In this document: positions 21,901 through 32,562 of the stretch, in pieces
How the letters are laid out: each line of letters starts with the position of its first letter
Numbering within the stretch: the stretch's first letter is position 1
Source of the DNA: Planctomycetota bacterium
GTDB taxonomy: Bacteria; Planctomycetota; Planctomycetia; Pirellulales; Pirellulaceae
DNA length: 64,000 nucleotides
NCBI GenBank assembly: GCA_026692885.1
Contig: JAPLNJ010000723.1
Span: forward strand, 1-64,000
Direction: 5' to 3'
Notes under the pieces: model-generated
What the model saw: only the letters and a program-made list of their open reading frames with translations
What the model was told of the DNA's origin: nothing
Databases searched by the model: none
Position numbers and translations under genes: made by a program

Positions 21901-22854
21901 GTCAAACTCAACTCGCTCGGCCTCGGGCATCGGCTTGATGTGCCGGGCGATCTCCTCGATCCAGAGCTTGGTGGGCAGATCGATCGCCGGCGCGAGTTCC
22001 GGCCGGCCGATGGAGAGTAAATAGGCGAGATACTCCGCCTCGCTGACGGGCTTGAGCCCCGTGCGGCGAGTGAACTCGTCCATCTTTTGCTGGTCCATGC
22101 GTTCGAGATACTTCCGCAGCGCCTCTGTCTTGTCGGCCCAGCCCCAGTAGGTCATCAGCCCTTTCCGTCCGCCGACCGCGAAGCCCGTGGTGTCCCAGCC
22201 GTAGCAAAAGCCGCCGAAGTTCGGGTAGCGGCCGTTGGCCTGCGCCGTGAGGATCATCCGCTGACTCATCCCGTCGAGTTCCTCCGGATTGTTGAACGCA
22301 GGAAAGAAGCTCGTCGGCCGCGTCTCGGGATTCACGAGCATCAAGGTGCCCGCGCGTGCCATCGCGTCGAGCACCGGCTTGCGGCCCATGTCCGAGGCAC
22401 CGAGATTGAAACAGGCGGTCAAGCCGGATTCCTTGAGGATCCGCGCCGCCGTGTCGGCACTCATCGAGTCGGGAGGGATCACCTCGTCTTGCAGCGAGCC
22501 CGCCGATTTGCGCAGCGGGCTGGTGAGTGTGAATCGCTCGACGACCTTCGTGCCATTGAGTTCGAGTGTGTAGTCCCCGGGCGCAAGCCTTGAGGTGTCG
22601 AGCCAGAGGGCTCCGGTCGGGCCGCTGTAGAGCGTCGTGCGTCCGGTGCTGTTGATCGCTTCGAGTTTGCAGTGACTAGGACCGGACAGCGCCAGTGGCA
22701 CCTTCTCGCCAATGAAATAGGCCGTGCGATCCAGCGGCAAACCCAAGGCCGCTTTCGCTGGCGCATTGGTCACGGCAGGTTGCGACTCTTGCGCCTGTAA
22801 GCTGGCGGCGACAATGAAACCAATGAGTACGACGAACGGCGATGCGAGCTTCAT
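19000..22854 (-). CDS. Secreted glycoside-hydrolase-like protein with GATase-like domain (1284 aa)
   Basis: The ATG at 22854 gives a signal peptide (FVVLIGFIVAASLQAQ) and a ggag ribosome site; upstream in-frame codons belong to repeats and a propeller remnant. Residues about 150-520 look like a GH-A-type barrel region (NPEELDGMSQRMILTAQANG, FGGFCYGWDTTGFAVGG, YWGWADK). Residues about 520-720 resemble the class I GATase-like domain found in GH42-type enzymes (DVAALVVINQTFALP, GGRILVDGSTTVV). The C-terminal half is beta-sandwich without motifs I recognise. Probably exported and carbohydrate-related; specificity unknown. Confidence 0.75.
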   Translation of the reverse strand: MKLASPFVVLIGFIVAASLQAQESQPAVTNAPAKAALGLPLDRTAYFIGEKVPLALSGPSHCKLEAINSTGRTTLYSGPTGALWLDTSRLAPGDYTLELNGTKVVERFTLTSPLRKSAGSLQDEVIPPDSMSADTAARILKESGLTACFNLGASDMGRKPVLDAMARAGTLMLVNPETRPTSFFPAFNNPEELDGMSQRMILTAQANGRYPNFGGFCYGWDTTGFAVGGRKGLMTYWGWADKTEALRKYLERMDQQKMDEFTRRTGLKPVSEAEYLAYLLSIGRPELAPAIDLPTKLWIEEIARHIKPMPEAERVEFDKRLDAWSGYLMGLYQEVYGAMTKNLRSVDPTLRNSSSVQSDHAAVRQGQYFPSAYAPLDFQYQSTWNDQVGGPDYGYQWLLVDALLEMERGTKPTWISNALGRAHDRSKVPGKFMRVAAHGLPFGVSGIGFAHEGFSNILGGMNKETTWEEIKGKSGESALVAGREFLNRFAALAVEARGAHGVGILWSKTQYGRQHVVMGFGNASYNALVTLTRLGYTPRFVTEDEIAAGRAGDVAALVVINQTFALPEKVHAGLAAFSKNGGRILVDGSTTVVIPDAAKIPLTFPFTVPGKPHSWTAPNMVGNENDTILFERAYPELAKAFFEALGDTGRAWLKSEKGVESRVSLLQIDGGRDARYIVAVNDSWVSTQADWHRVKETLVPRSGSGGEPSQQGFLYDCTDEKALGTLKSFECDLSQATARVFAALPREIKGVALSATQSVKAGDDLFVAVEFQDGEGKRVVGVLPFHLAIRRPADTMHSEFYRSTTKDGTFSMAVPIAANDPVGKWTVEARSQLSGDLALLPVEVSAAAPLAFASALVEPVVARQRDAIEALLVKGTEVVLPVFDPALLPVAEQVKSALAPRGVKVDIRQNPSVETFTIAYDLSDAQKQENARVDRGETLGKIKRETVNQNDWASALSGWRFGKPLILLDLAGAKDANPMAQSLAKEGLLWPQVSGTYPGKGRAVVQAVPWAFAPRATTVVIQAADMDGLMAGAKELAKLPQDRIVPSISETKAALWRQFHIGGKPIPSAVNGLTTKRLAIRQSPQPFAMAFPGEKPPAAGQVKHPVSVVNPVYPVPGTFLPKQFVLQYKVGDAYVETATAEPLVPDLRFSAAVKLIADVKSPGKTKLSATGVFRYSDRKPCWQAQWEDLLALREKLVPSERLPMEFEVRVGGKTVGKLLPTKTEQKEVPLQLASASAGLKPKTVVEEVVTELFGEIDLPAGQQEILLIHRNVVDGKLEKVAIGQ

Positions 22855-22912
22855 ATGAAGTAATCTCCTAGGGTTGGTTGCTTTGTTGTTGAGACCGTTG
22901 GCCGGAGCGTTC

Positions 22913-22989
22913 GTAGTTCCGCCTTCAGGCGGCAAGTCGCGAGCAGCCGAAGCGTTCGCTGCCGAAATTCCGGCTGAAGCCGGGACTAC
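22913..22989. repeat. REP-like pair of small palindromes
   Basis: Two imperfectly inverted arms (starting gtagttccgccttcaggcgg and ending ccggctgaagccgggactac), each itself a short hairpin around a ttcagg/ctgaag core, lie upstream of the 19000-22854 gene and just past the end of the propeller remnant. Such gtag-tcc-...-ggactac units are a recurrent intergenic repeat type in this kind of genome. Confidence 0.7.
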
Positions 22990-24083
22990 AAACGACTCAG
23001 TGCTCCATCCCACGCTCGAGCAGGCAGCGCGGTCCAGAGCCGCTGCTTGCCGTCGGGCGTCATCTTGAGCATACAGGTTTCGATGTTCTCCGTCGTGTGA
23101 GCCGACACATAGATCCCGGTCTGATCCACCGCGATTCCAAACGGAGCATGGTGCGTCCCCGGTCCACACGCCGTCCGCCAATCGTTCCCCGGCGGATAGT
23201 TCGACCCGACGCTCATCAGATACGTCGCCTTCATCGTGCGGGCCGCGTGCTCGATGGCGACGTAGAAGCGATCGAGATCGCGGAGGTAAGTATTGCGGTC
23301 GAAGCTGTGGCTGGTCATCGCCAGCATCACCTTCTCGACCTCCGCGGCGATGACGTTGCGGCGGACGAACTCGGGGTTGTCGAAAATCTCGCGGATCAGC
23401 CGCTCGGTCAGGATGTGCTGGATGAGCATTTCATCGACCGCGGCCTGGGCGATGTTGGGGTTGAGGCTGGTCTGGCAAAGCTCGAAGAAATCGGCAAAGG
23501 CCCGCTTGAAGGCCGGGTTGGTGCGGTGGGCTTCGTCAATCTTCTTGGCCAGCCCCTCGGCCAGGTCGGGGACGCGCTCTTTGAACTCCTCGACCGCCTG
23601 CTCAAACTCCTCGATTTCCGGCTCGATGTAGCGGAAAAACTGGAGCACCAGTTCCGCCAGCTTGGCCGCGTCTTTCATATCCACGGACAGGATTCGCTGG
23701 CCGTGCTGGTAAAGAATGGCGGTCCGGGTGTCCTCGAAGATGATGTTGTTGAGGGGGTAGCCGGCTTTACGCTTTTTCTCGATTTCTTTTACGAGATCGT
23801 CGTCCGTGTCTTTGGCTTCCCAGAAGCCACGCACAAGATTCAATTGGTCTTTGAATGTGCCGTCCGGGCGAATCGTCTTGCCGTTGACCTTCTTCTCCTG
23901 CTCGGCGATGAGTGTCCAGCCGTGCGGCTTCCCCGCATCGGCCATCAGGCGATGAAAGGCATGCCGGATACCCATTTCGAACAGGACGCGTTGAATCGCT
24001 AATTCGGCCAAGTCGGCGTAATACTTGTCGATCAGCTTGAGCAACGACTTGTTTTGCTTTCCCGCCTGAATTCGTTTTGCCAT
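22986..24083 (-). pseudogene. Type ISP restriction enzyme N-terminus fused in frame to a propeller-gene fragment
   Basis: Residues 1-284 match the N-terminal region of type ISP (LlaBIII-like) restriction-modification enzymes: YYADLAELAIQRVLFEMGIR, a PD-(D/E)xK-like nuclease site (RPDGTF with D74, then WEAK at 88-91), QRILSVDMKDAAKL, and SLNPNIAQAAVDEMLIQHIL. Full-length enzymes exceed 1500 residues with helicase and methyltransferase domains. Here, after AARTM, the frame runs straight into KATYLMSVGSNYPPG and about 80 residues homologous to the propeller gene at 18000-18926, ending in TAG. An insertion or deletion event therefore joined restriction DNA to the broken propeller copy. A lone nuclease fragment is unlikely to be active. 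Confidence 0.75.
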
Positions 24084-24138
24084 TGGACCGTTTTCTCACA
24101 GTGGACCGAAGTTGATTCGCATTCGATTGAACACGAGT

Positions 24139-24342
24139 TTAGTAATTGCTAACCGATTGTTGCGCACGATTGTAATGGATGAAGTGCTGCACCCAGCCAT
24201 GCTCTTCGACGAACTTTTCGCTCTGCACGAACATGCACGCCGAGCCGCAGCACGGATCGTAGACTCGCTCCTTGTACGGCGCGAGCATCTCGACCAGCAC
24301 GCGGACGACGGAGCGCCGTTGCTTATCGGGTCGTTCAAACAT
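24139..24342 (-). pseudogene. HsdM (type I N6-adenine methyltransferase) fragment
   Basis: 67 codons. [15 protein letters not shown] and [16 protein letters not shown] correspond to the SAM-binding motif I region of HsdM (normally DPACGSGGM, so two key positions are changed). The frame then jumps to WVQHFIHY, which in intact HsdM lies far downstream. The N-terminal helical domain, the NPPF motif and the C-terminus are missing. The start overlaps the end of the RhuM gene by 8 bases. This is a second, independent HsdM remnant beside 25017-26057. Confidence 0.65.
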
Positions 24343-25016
24343 CGCTGCGTCTTCGGCGTTTGGGCGTTTTTTTCACGTCACCTTCGATCTTCTTCAACTC
24401 GTCGATGGCGTCCTGGAAGTGTTGATCGACTGGCTGCGGGAGTGCGGCTTGTGCGACGCGGAATGTGTCGTATTCGGCCTCGGCCTTCAGCCGGGCGGTT
24501 TCATGCGAGATTTTGCCGGCGTGGGTGAGGATGTCGCGCTCGGTGATGCGGATGAAATCGTCGAGCTTGGCGATCCAGTCGGCCATGTGCATCGGCTTGC
24601 GATTGAGCGCCTGGAGTTCGGCGAAGTCGAGGTAGGCCGAGACGATCAGGTTCAGGGCCTTGAGTTCGTCTTCGTTGAGGTAGTTCTTGGCGATGGCGAC
24701 GTCGCCTTTACGGAGCTTGTCGCCAGTCCAAGTCGTCAGGCCCATGTTGTAGTGCTCGACGCGGCGTTCCACCTGCCGATTCCCCTCGGTTTGAACTGTC
24801 AAGTATTCCTTGACGGTTCCGTCGCGAAGCAGTTCGCCCTCGTCAAAGACGTTCTGGATGTGCAGGCTGACGTTCTGCTTGGTGGTTTGGAACAGTTCCG
24901 CCATGTCGCGCTGGGAAAGCCAGACGGTATCGCGCTCGAATCGGACCTGAACGCGAGTGTGGCCGTCTTCGGTCTGGTAGATCAGGAACTCGCCCTGTGG
25001 GGCAGGCAGGTTTCCA

Positions 25017-25027
<11 letters not shown>
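24335..25027 (-). pseudogene. RhuM-family protein with a precise internal deletion (230 aa)
   Basis: The N-terminal part (FLIYQTEDGHTRVQVRFERD, VWLSQRDMAELFQTTKQNVS, HIQNVFDEGEL) and the C-terminal part (MGLTTWTGDKLRKGDVAIAK, NYLNEDELKALNLIVSAYL) both match RhuM/virulence-RhuM proteins found within type I restriction loci. Family members are about 330 residues; the stretch that normally follows VEHYN, about 100 residues, is missing, and VEHYN is joined directly to MGLTTW in frame. The gene overlaps the HsdM pseudogene upstream by 11 bases and the HsdM fragment downstream, as in an operon. A shortened but folded protein cannot be excluded. Confidence 0.7.
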
Positions 25028-26057
<1,030 letters not shown>

Positions 26058-26218
26058 GCTTGGTTCAACTCATCTTCCAGTTGGCGTTCAGGTGTCGTCA
26101 TGGCGATCATTAGATTCGATTGACCGAGACTTTGCGAGCAGGTCCATTTGGTTGTCCCTGGATGTGATCTTGGGCTTCGCCATCGCCAGTCAGTTCGGCA
26201 TCGAGCCGCGCGTCGCCA

Positions 26219-26512
26219 TTACGGTGACTCGGCTGACGGCACATCCTGTGTGTCGAGCTTCCACACGGTTTTGCCATCGCGATCAAGCCCATCCCAAATC
26301 ATCGACTGCTTCCCCGCCGCCATCGGCACCGCATGCAACAACTCCCGAAGAAGTCGCCCCTGCGAGTCATAAACCGCCACCGACACCCGGCCTGGTTGCT
26401 CAACCGTGAACGAAGTCGGCAAGCCGCTGGTACGCGGCTCGTCCGCCATGACGACCGTCGCCAACGTGACCAGCATCCCGGCCATCACTCGAATGATGTT
26501 TGCGCTTCTCAT
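26219..26512 (-). pseudogene. 5' fragment of a second propeller gene copy
   Basis: The signal peptide and FlgD-like Ig domain (SFTVEQPGRVSVAVYDSQGR, MIWDGLDRDGK) closely match the start of the gene at 18926, including the leader just upstream (tcttgaatcc on the plus strand). Similarity stops after GLDRDGK, and the frame ends at 26219. The continuation of this copy is found 3 kb away at 22986-23231, with only about 18 codons missing between the two pieces, so the restriction block 23232-26218 appears to have entered this gene. Confidence 0.75.
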
Positions 26513-26585
26513 CTTGAATCCTTGCTTGCCTTCTCACTGTGATTGAACGGGCGGCTCCGGGGACTCTTTGTGGGCATCGGTGTTC

Positions 26586-29500
26586 TCATGGGGCTTGCGA
26601 GAACACGATTCGGCCCCAGAGGCCGGGGAGAAGTTCGACCTCGCCGGGGTTGTCGCTGACGAAGGTGGTTGTCTTGTTATGCCAGTACGACCGCGCGGTC
26701 GTCTCGATGCCGTTGCCTGACCACTTCGTCGGCATACGTGCCCGGGGCGGGACTCAGCGGCGAGGCGGCCACCTGGACCGCGTCGCTTACGTCGTCGATG
26801 CGGTCGATGCTCACGCGTTTCACCGGCGAGATGAAAGTCTCCGGCTCCTGCGTGCCGGGCACGACCTGCCGGTAGAGCATGGCCTTGGTTTTACCGCCCA
26901 CGCGGGCGACGAGCAGACGCAGGTCGCCAGCTACGGGCTGTTGCCGCTTCGGATCGGCTTTGGGATTGATCCCCAGTTGCAGATCGAGTGCTCCGCCCCC
27001 CTTGAAGAGCAGATTGTCGACCGCTGTGACGTTAGTGAGGTAATCCGCATATCGAGCGTTGCCACTAGCCATCACGACAACATGTAACCGGTCGCCGCTG
27101 ACCTGCATGGCCCCTTTCAAGGCGTCGGCAATCGGCACAAACGCGGCCTTCGTCCAATCGTCGGCTTGGCCATCCACCGTGACGACCGCCCGAGACAGCC
27201 CAACAGTCAGCGACTTCGGTCCGCTTGCGGCGATCTCGGCCTGCTGCCTTCGCACGCGTTGTTGACGAGCCGTTTCGACCAGCGCCGGCGTCAACTCGAT
27301 CGTCTGCGGCGGCAGTCGCTTCACGGTGTCGAGTCCCGTAACTCGGCAGATCGCCGAGAAGCCGTGTCCGGCGACGAGATAGATTTCGCCGTCTTTCGTC
27401 TGCGTGATGCTCGGCCAGAACGCCTCCTCGCCGAGACTCATTTCCTTCAGCGACAAGCCGCGTTTCGCGTCGGTCGGGCCGACCACCGGGTCGGGGCCGC
27501 TGCCGTGGCCGGCGGCGATCCGGTCGCGAAAGAGTTCGGTGACGAACAGGCCGTCGGTCGTGAACATGAACAGGTTGCCGCGGTTGCCGATCACCGTCCA
27601 CACCTCGCCAGCGTCGCCGGCCTTGGGCGTGACGGTGCAGCCCGCCAAGTGCGTCGTGCCGATCACATGGCCGGGATACTCAGGCGGGCCGGCAGGCTGT
27701 GAGCCCTGGATGCCCGCGTGGGTCTGCGGATAGGTCCACGCGGGAGAGCCGCTGCGCACCCCGCGGATCGGCAGGCCGACGCTGATCAGCCAGCCGTCGC
27801 TGGAGAAGAGCGGCCCGCCGGCCGTCTTGGGCTCGACGGCGGAAGCCAGCGTGGCCAGGTCGTAGACCGGCATGCCGGCATCGGTGAAGCGTGTCGGCGC
27901 AACCACGAATCCTGAACCGGTCGACACCCGCAGGGTTGGGTCCACCATCAGATCCCCGGAGCCTGTCGCGTCCGACACCGAACACTCCTTCGCCTGCACC
28001 GCCCCGTCGGCGTTGAGGTCGGACCAGGCGAGCAGGTTCTGGCCTTTGCAGAGCGCCTCGAGCGCGGCTGTCTTCAGCGGCGGCCAGTCCCGCATGCTGC
28101 CCAGCGATCCCACGACCGCCGCCGGCCGGAGTTCGCCCTGCTCCGAATACAGATAGACCGACACGAAGCCGGGCCCCGCTTGCACGCCCGGCGGCGTGAA
28201 CGTGTTCACGAGATACCGCCGGCCGCCGATCACGATCGGCGTCTCCGGCATGCCGCCGGGGAGCGGCAGCGCGCCACGTGCGTAGACGTTGACGAGCCGG
28301 GATTCTCCCTTCTCCCAATCGAGACGAAACTCCATGTCGTCGTAGAAGAACCGCGTCTTGTCGGCGGCATCGAGGAACCCGCCGCCGCCGTAGCCGGGCG
28401 GGCCGTAGAAGGCCTTGAGCAGTTTACCGTCGAGCGTCCACACGCTCAACCGCTTCGGTCGCATGTCCGCCTCCGCCACCCAGAGCACGGGCTGCCCGGG
28501 CGGCGCACCATCAAAGGCAGTCCTGCCGGCATCCTCCGGCGTCACCAGCCAGCAACCCGCCGGCTGATGCATGTGAGCTTCATCGTATCTTCCCACGCGC
28601 GGCAAGCCGGCCTTTCCGATCGCGCCCAGTGGCTTGCCGGCCAAGTCGAACAGCTTGACCTGCTGCGACGATCCCCAGTCGCTCACGAACAGCCGCTCGC
28701 CGAAGAGCCTCAGGCACCGCGGGTCATCGAGCCCTTGCCCGACCACCGTCTGTGCCCTGTCCGTAATCAGCGTTGTCGCCGCGGTCGCTAGATCGAAGGC
28801 CGGAAAGCGCCGCACCGTCTTGTCCGAGATCACGAGCAGTTCACCGGTCGGCAGAAACGCCACGCCCTCTGGCGTGGACATCGGAACGGTCGCGGCGAGC
28901 TTGCCCTTGAGCACATCGACGATGAGCAATTGCCCGTCGTCCGGCAGACTGATGACCGCCCTGTCGTTGAAGACAGCCAGGCCAGCACACGACGCCGCTT
29001 TCTTGTCGGCCCGCTTGTGGCTGTAGAGCTTGAAATGCCCGCGGTCGGAGTGTTCCCAGAGTTCGACGAATTCCCCGAACGCCGTCGCGCTGAAGGCTTG
29101 CACTTCCGGGCGCGCCTTCGGTCCCGCGTCGCGTGCCAGCCACTGAGCACCGCACCAGCCGCCGCCGACGCCGTAACTGCGGGCACCCGCCAGTTTCTTG
29201 CCGGTGCCGGGCTCCAGATAGACCATGCCGTGTCCGATCTCGCCGACCGCGCTCGCAACGAGCAGCCGTTTCGTCTGCGGGACCAGCACCACATCACTCG
29301 GCGGCCTGTGATCGTGCAGCCACCCCCCCGTGCCGTCGACGGTTTTCCACGGAGGCGTGCCGCCGGTGTTGACCGCGAACTCGTACCGAATATCGATCGG
29401 ATCATGCACGAGGGCGCGGACCCGGTAGGTGCCCGGCTGAGCGAGCGAGAGTTTTTGAATGCCGTAGGTGTAATGGCCGTGTATGGTCACTGTCTCTGTG

Positions 29501-30354
29501 TCGCTTTCGACCAGGCCATCCCACGACACGGTGTGCGTGCCGGCCGGAAACTCCTTCGCCCCGAACAGATTCCGTACGCGTCTGCCTTGCGCATCCTCGA
29601 CGACGAGCGTCACCGCCTGCGGCTTCGAGAGCGTGAACGTCACCGGCACCACGATGGCCTCGGGGGCGTTGTCCTTGGCGGCCGGCGGTTTTGGCGTGGC
29701 GGCTTCGGCAGCCGACGCCAGCATCCCCGGCTGCAGCTCATTCGTCTGCGCGGTCGTCAGCTGTCGCAGTTCGACGTTACGAAAGAAGGTCTCGAAGCTC
29801 TCCCCCTGCTGCATGCCATCACGGAAGAGGAGTAGCCGGAACTGCAGCAGATGCCCGTCCCAGGTCGTGTCGGAAGCATGAAAGACGACGCGGGTCGTCC
29901 GCCAGCCCTGCGGCTCCGGCTTCGTGGTCTGCGACCAGACGACCTTCGCCGGGCCGGACTTCGTTTGGTTGCCGAGCCAGTGGGGAAACAGCTCCGCCGC
30001 CATCTGCAGATCGCTCGTGCCGCCGAAGCGATAGCCGTATTCGGCGAGGTAGTAGCGCCCCAGCGCCGGATCGACTCGGCTGACATCGACGAAGAACTGC
30101 AATTGATGTCGGTTGACCCGCGGCGTGAACTGAAGCGTCACCTTCGCCTGCCGCAGCCCGCCGACCTCAACGACTTCCGCCTTGCCGCCGGCGACATTCA
30201 CCACGTGCATGCCAAGCTGCCCATCCGCGAAATCCCGCGACCAGAGCTGCCTGCCGTCCTCGATCTTCGTCGGTTCCGCCGCTGCACCCTGCGCCGCCAG
30301 CCACGCGACCATCCAGGCCGCAAGCTTCCAGCGTTTGTTCCGACGTGTTTTCAC
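26586..30354 (-). CDS. Secreted FlgD-Ig/beta-propeller/CBM9 protein, frameshifted near the C-terminus
   Basis: I choose the GTG at 30354, which has a strong gagg ribosome site and gives a signal peptide (WKLAAWMVAWLAAQGAAA). Order: N-terminal beta-sandwich (20-200), FlgD-like Ig domain (about 235-330), a long propeller region (about 350-1000; PEGVAFLPTGELLVISD, DDPRCLRLFGERLFVSDWGS) and a C-terminal CBM9/DOMON-like domain (about 1050 to end; VTVDGQADDWTKAAFVPIAD). The frame as written stops at 26677, but the neighbouring frame encodes the expected end (ARSYWHNKTTTFVSDNPGEV, LLPGLWGRIVFSQAP) to a TGA at 26586-26588, so an indel lies near 26700-26740. Paralogue of 36790-40554. Confidence 0.75.
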
Positions 30355-30706
30355 CTGTCGTGCTCCTCGTGCCATCGGATTCGCACTCACTCTACCACCG
30401 CCTCGCCTCACTCGGCCGGTTCCAGCCGGCTTTCGTTAAGCACGTCGTAGATTACGGCGCACTGCCGCAAAGCCCGACGAATGGCAACTTGGGCTGTCAG
30501 CGGTCAGCTTTCGGCGATCAGCCTACCACCGAGGCGGACACCCGCGAAGACGGGCTTGAAAGCCGACTGCTGAGACGGCTCAAATCACGGTGTTGAGCAA
30601 GTTGCCACCTATGCCACGCAAGCTAATGGCGCAACTTCGCCGAAGATCAACAGAAATTTTCCCATTTACCGTTGGGACGTTTCTCCCGGTCGACCAATCG
30701 GCGACC
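30355..30706. other. Gene-free stretch between the propeller gene and AbiEii
   Basis: About 350 bases upstream of the propeller gene and past the 3' end of the toxin gene. I see no supported gene. It should hold the promoter of the 26586-30354 gene, but I cannot point to a convincing -35/-10 pair. Confidence 0.4.
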
Positions 30707-31576
30707 TCAAACGCCGCGAATCAGGGTGGCGAGTCTTTCGACCTCTGCAAAAGCACGATCGATGTCGAACGCTGCGTAGTCGGAGCCTCGCAACACGGGC
30801 TTGAGGTGCGTCTCCAACTGATCCACAAGGAGTTTCTTGCGAATCCGGCCGGTGTCGATCGCTCCGCACCCCGGCACCGCGAGTTTCTGTCGGACCAGAC
30901 TGATAAATCCTGTTTCACAGAGATCGAGACGCTCTGCACGGACAGCCTCGTCGATGTCAAAAACATCCCGAATTGCCGGCGGAGTCCGCGTCAAGGCAGC
31001 TCTGACCTTCTCGGCGTATGTTTCGCGTAATGACAAAACGCGAACCGACAACTCGGCATCAGACACTACCGGATGACGAAGCAACGTTCGACCGGTACGC
31101 ATAACGGTCGCTTCGATGATGGGTTCCCGAATGGCCACCTGTACTTTCACCGTTTCGTGCTCTCCCGTCACCGCGGACTCGTACTGGAGGACGGCGTTGT
31201 ACTGGCGGTTTCCGTCGCACCCTTGCGGCGGATCGGATGTTCTGACTGCCGGCAGGCGATCGGCGATTTGTTCAAGATGCTGTTTGACGGGCAAACGGGC
31301 TTCACGGCGGTCGCGTGGGCGAGCTGTCGTTGGGATGGATATGGCGAAGTCGAGATTCTCGCTCAGGCGATAGAAGCCGGCGTACACTTTGCCCAGGCAG
31401 GTGCCACCCTTGAAGACAAGGCCGCCGGAGAACAGGGGCGCGAAGTCCGCGAGGATCAGCGAACAGTAGTAGTCCTTTTCGACCAGGCGTTGCGCGAAGC
31501 CCGACTCGGCTTCGGTAAACCTCAACGCTTGGCGAAAAGCAGCGGGTGTCTCATGAAGCCGAAGGAATTGTCCCAT
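30707..31576 (-). CDS. abiEii: AbiEii/AbiGii-type toxin, type IV toxin-antitoxin nucleotidyltransferase
   Basis: 289 residues from the ATG at 31576 (MGQFLRLHETPAAF). The nucleotidyltransferase core is plain: FKGGTCLGK at 55-63 (GGTxLxK motif) followed by RLSENLDFAIS at 70-80, the SE-x-L-D signature of PF08843; SLRETYAEKVRAAL and RDVFDIDEAV come later. AbiEii-family toxins are cytoplasmic NTP transferases that arrest growth and can abort phage infection. The gene overlaps the 3' end of the antitoxin gene by 26 bases, the usual antitoxin-first order. No frame damage, and length fits the family, so it is probably functional. Confidence 0.88.
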   Translation of the reverse strand: MGQFLRLHETPAAFRQALRFTEAESGFAQRLVEKDYYCSLILADFAPLFSGGLVFKGGTCLGKVYAGFYRLSENLDFAISIPTTARPRDRREARLPVKQHLEQIADRLPAVRTSDPPQGCDGNRQYNAVLQYESAVTGEHETVKVQVAIREPIIEATVMRTGRTLLRHPVVSDAELSVRVLSLRETYAEKVRAALTRTPPAIRDVFDIDEAVRAERLDLCETGFISLVRQKLAVPGCGAIDTGRIRKKLLVDQLETHLKPVLRGSDYAAFDIDRAFAEVERLATLIRGV

Positions 31577-32387
31577 TGACGACCAGTCCCCATCGCTTGT
31601 TGATCGGACCACGTTTCGCCATCGCCGGGATCCACGGTATCGTCGAGGAGGATGAACGCAAGGCCCCTTCCAGACGCATGATGAGCCGGGCCGGAATGAG
31701 GCGGGCTAGATTCTGCTGCTCGGACATCTCCGTCAGCAAGTAGCCGATCCGGCGAATCGTCCCTTGATTGCCGAAGTTCAATACGGCATCCACCAGGTCC
31801 GCTGTGCGGATCTTGGCATTGGTCAAGTCGTTCCAAATCCAGCCGAATGCGCGGGGAAGGGAATTGAACCGGGACCAGTCGTAAACGGCGTCGACGAGGC
31901 TGCGAGCTCTTGAAGAGTAGATCAGGCCGATCTTCTCCGGAGTCGTGACGATTTCCGTGTCACCTAAGCGATTGTCTGTGACACGGATCAGCGTCAGTTC
32001 GACCTGCCCGACCGCGCGATCGCCGCTGATGCGGTTGTTGTACGCGTAGACTCGGTTGGGGACCTGTTCATCCCAGCCGTACCGCTGAAACGCGTTCGGG
32101 CCGCAGATCTGAAACTGCCCGTCCCGATCCTGCATGAGCGTCGTCAGCGCCAGCGCCTCGCCGGGACTCCATCGCCCGCCAAGTGGCAGCATCGGAGGCA
32201 GCAGATAGAGGCCGCGGCGCACGCGAGCCGCGAGCCCGCGCCGCGCCATCGTGCTCAGGACCTTTAGCTCCTGCTGCGCCGTGACGCCCAGCAGACGCAC
32301 CAAGTCACCGGTCCGAATCTGCTGGACCTGCCGGTCTTGAACCAGCACCATGATTCTGTATTCAAGCTCTGAAAGTCCGACAGGCAT
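31551..32387 (-). CDS. abiEi: AbiEi-family antitoxin/transcriptional regulator
   Basis: 278 residues. The N-terminal winged-helix region (about 1-90: QIRTGDLVRLLGVTAQQELK, STMARRGLAARVRRGLYLLP) followed by a larger domain (GEALALTTLMQDRDGQFQIC, YGWDEQVPNRVYAYNNRISG) is the layout of AbiEi antitoxins, which repress their own operon and neutralise the AbiEii toxin without protein contact (type IV). Cotranscribed with the toxin through a 26-base overlap. An inverted repeat at 32430-32444 upstream is a candidate operator. The gene diverges from the XRE-nuclease gene at 32585, so the 197-base gap serves both. Confidence 0.85.
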   Translation of the reverse strand: MPVGLSELEYRIMVLVQDRQVQQIRTGDLVRLLGVTAQQELKVLSTMARRGLAARVRRGLYLLPPMLPLGGRWSPGEALALTTLMQDRDGQFQICGPNAFQRYGWDEQVPNRVYAYNNRISGDRAVGQVELTLIRVTDNRLGDTEIVTTPEKIGLIYSSRARSLVDAVYDWSRFNSLPRAFGWIWNDLTNAKIRTADLVDAVLNFGNQGTIRRIGYLLTEMSEQQNLARLIPARLIMRLEGALRSSSSTIPWIPAMAKRGPINKRWGLVVNGTIPSAS

Positions 32388-32429
32388 TGCAGTCTAAATC
32401 TCGTTAATTCCAAAAATCGCGTTTTATGC

Positions 32430-32444
32430 CAACACGAATTGTTG
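32430..32444. promoter_or_regulatory. Candidate AbiEi operator
   Basis: Inverted repeat caaca-cgaat-tgttg about 43 bases upstream of the abiEi start. AbiEi antitoxins are known to autorepress by binding inverted repeats in their promoter; assignment here is by position only. Confidence 0.35.
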
Positions 32445-32511
32445 ACTCGTATTGGAACGCAGTCGCATGATTCCCGCAGAAATTCTACATTTCCTGCTTA
32501 GACACAGCAAG

Positions 32512-32534
32512 TCGTTGTTCAAACGGACCAACGA
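32512..32534. promoter_or_regulatory. Upstream 23-bp palindromic operator (copy 1)
   Basis: Outer arms tcgttg and caacga, 23 bp from end to end, ending immediately before the -35 box of the XRE-nuclease promoter. The same arms and total length recur in copy 2, and both are preceded by the sequence ttagacac. Likely bound by the XRE domain of the protein encoded downstream. Confidence 0.6.
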
Positions 32535-32562
32535 TTGACTTAGACACTTGTCGTTGTACAAT
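32535..32562 (+). promoter_or_regulatory. Sigma-70-type promoter of the XRE-nuclease gene
   Basis: -35 TTGACT (32535-32540), 16-base spacer, -10 TACAAT (32557-32562). Transcription would start around 32569, giving a leader of only about 16 bases before the GTG start at 32585. The -10 box lies inside operator copy 2. Confidence 0.65.
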
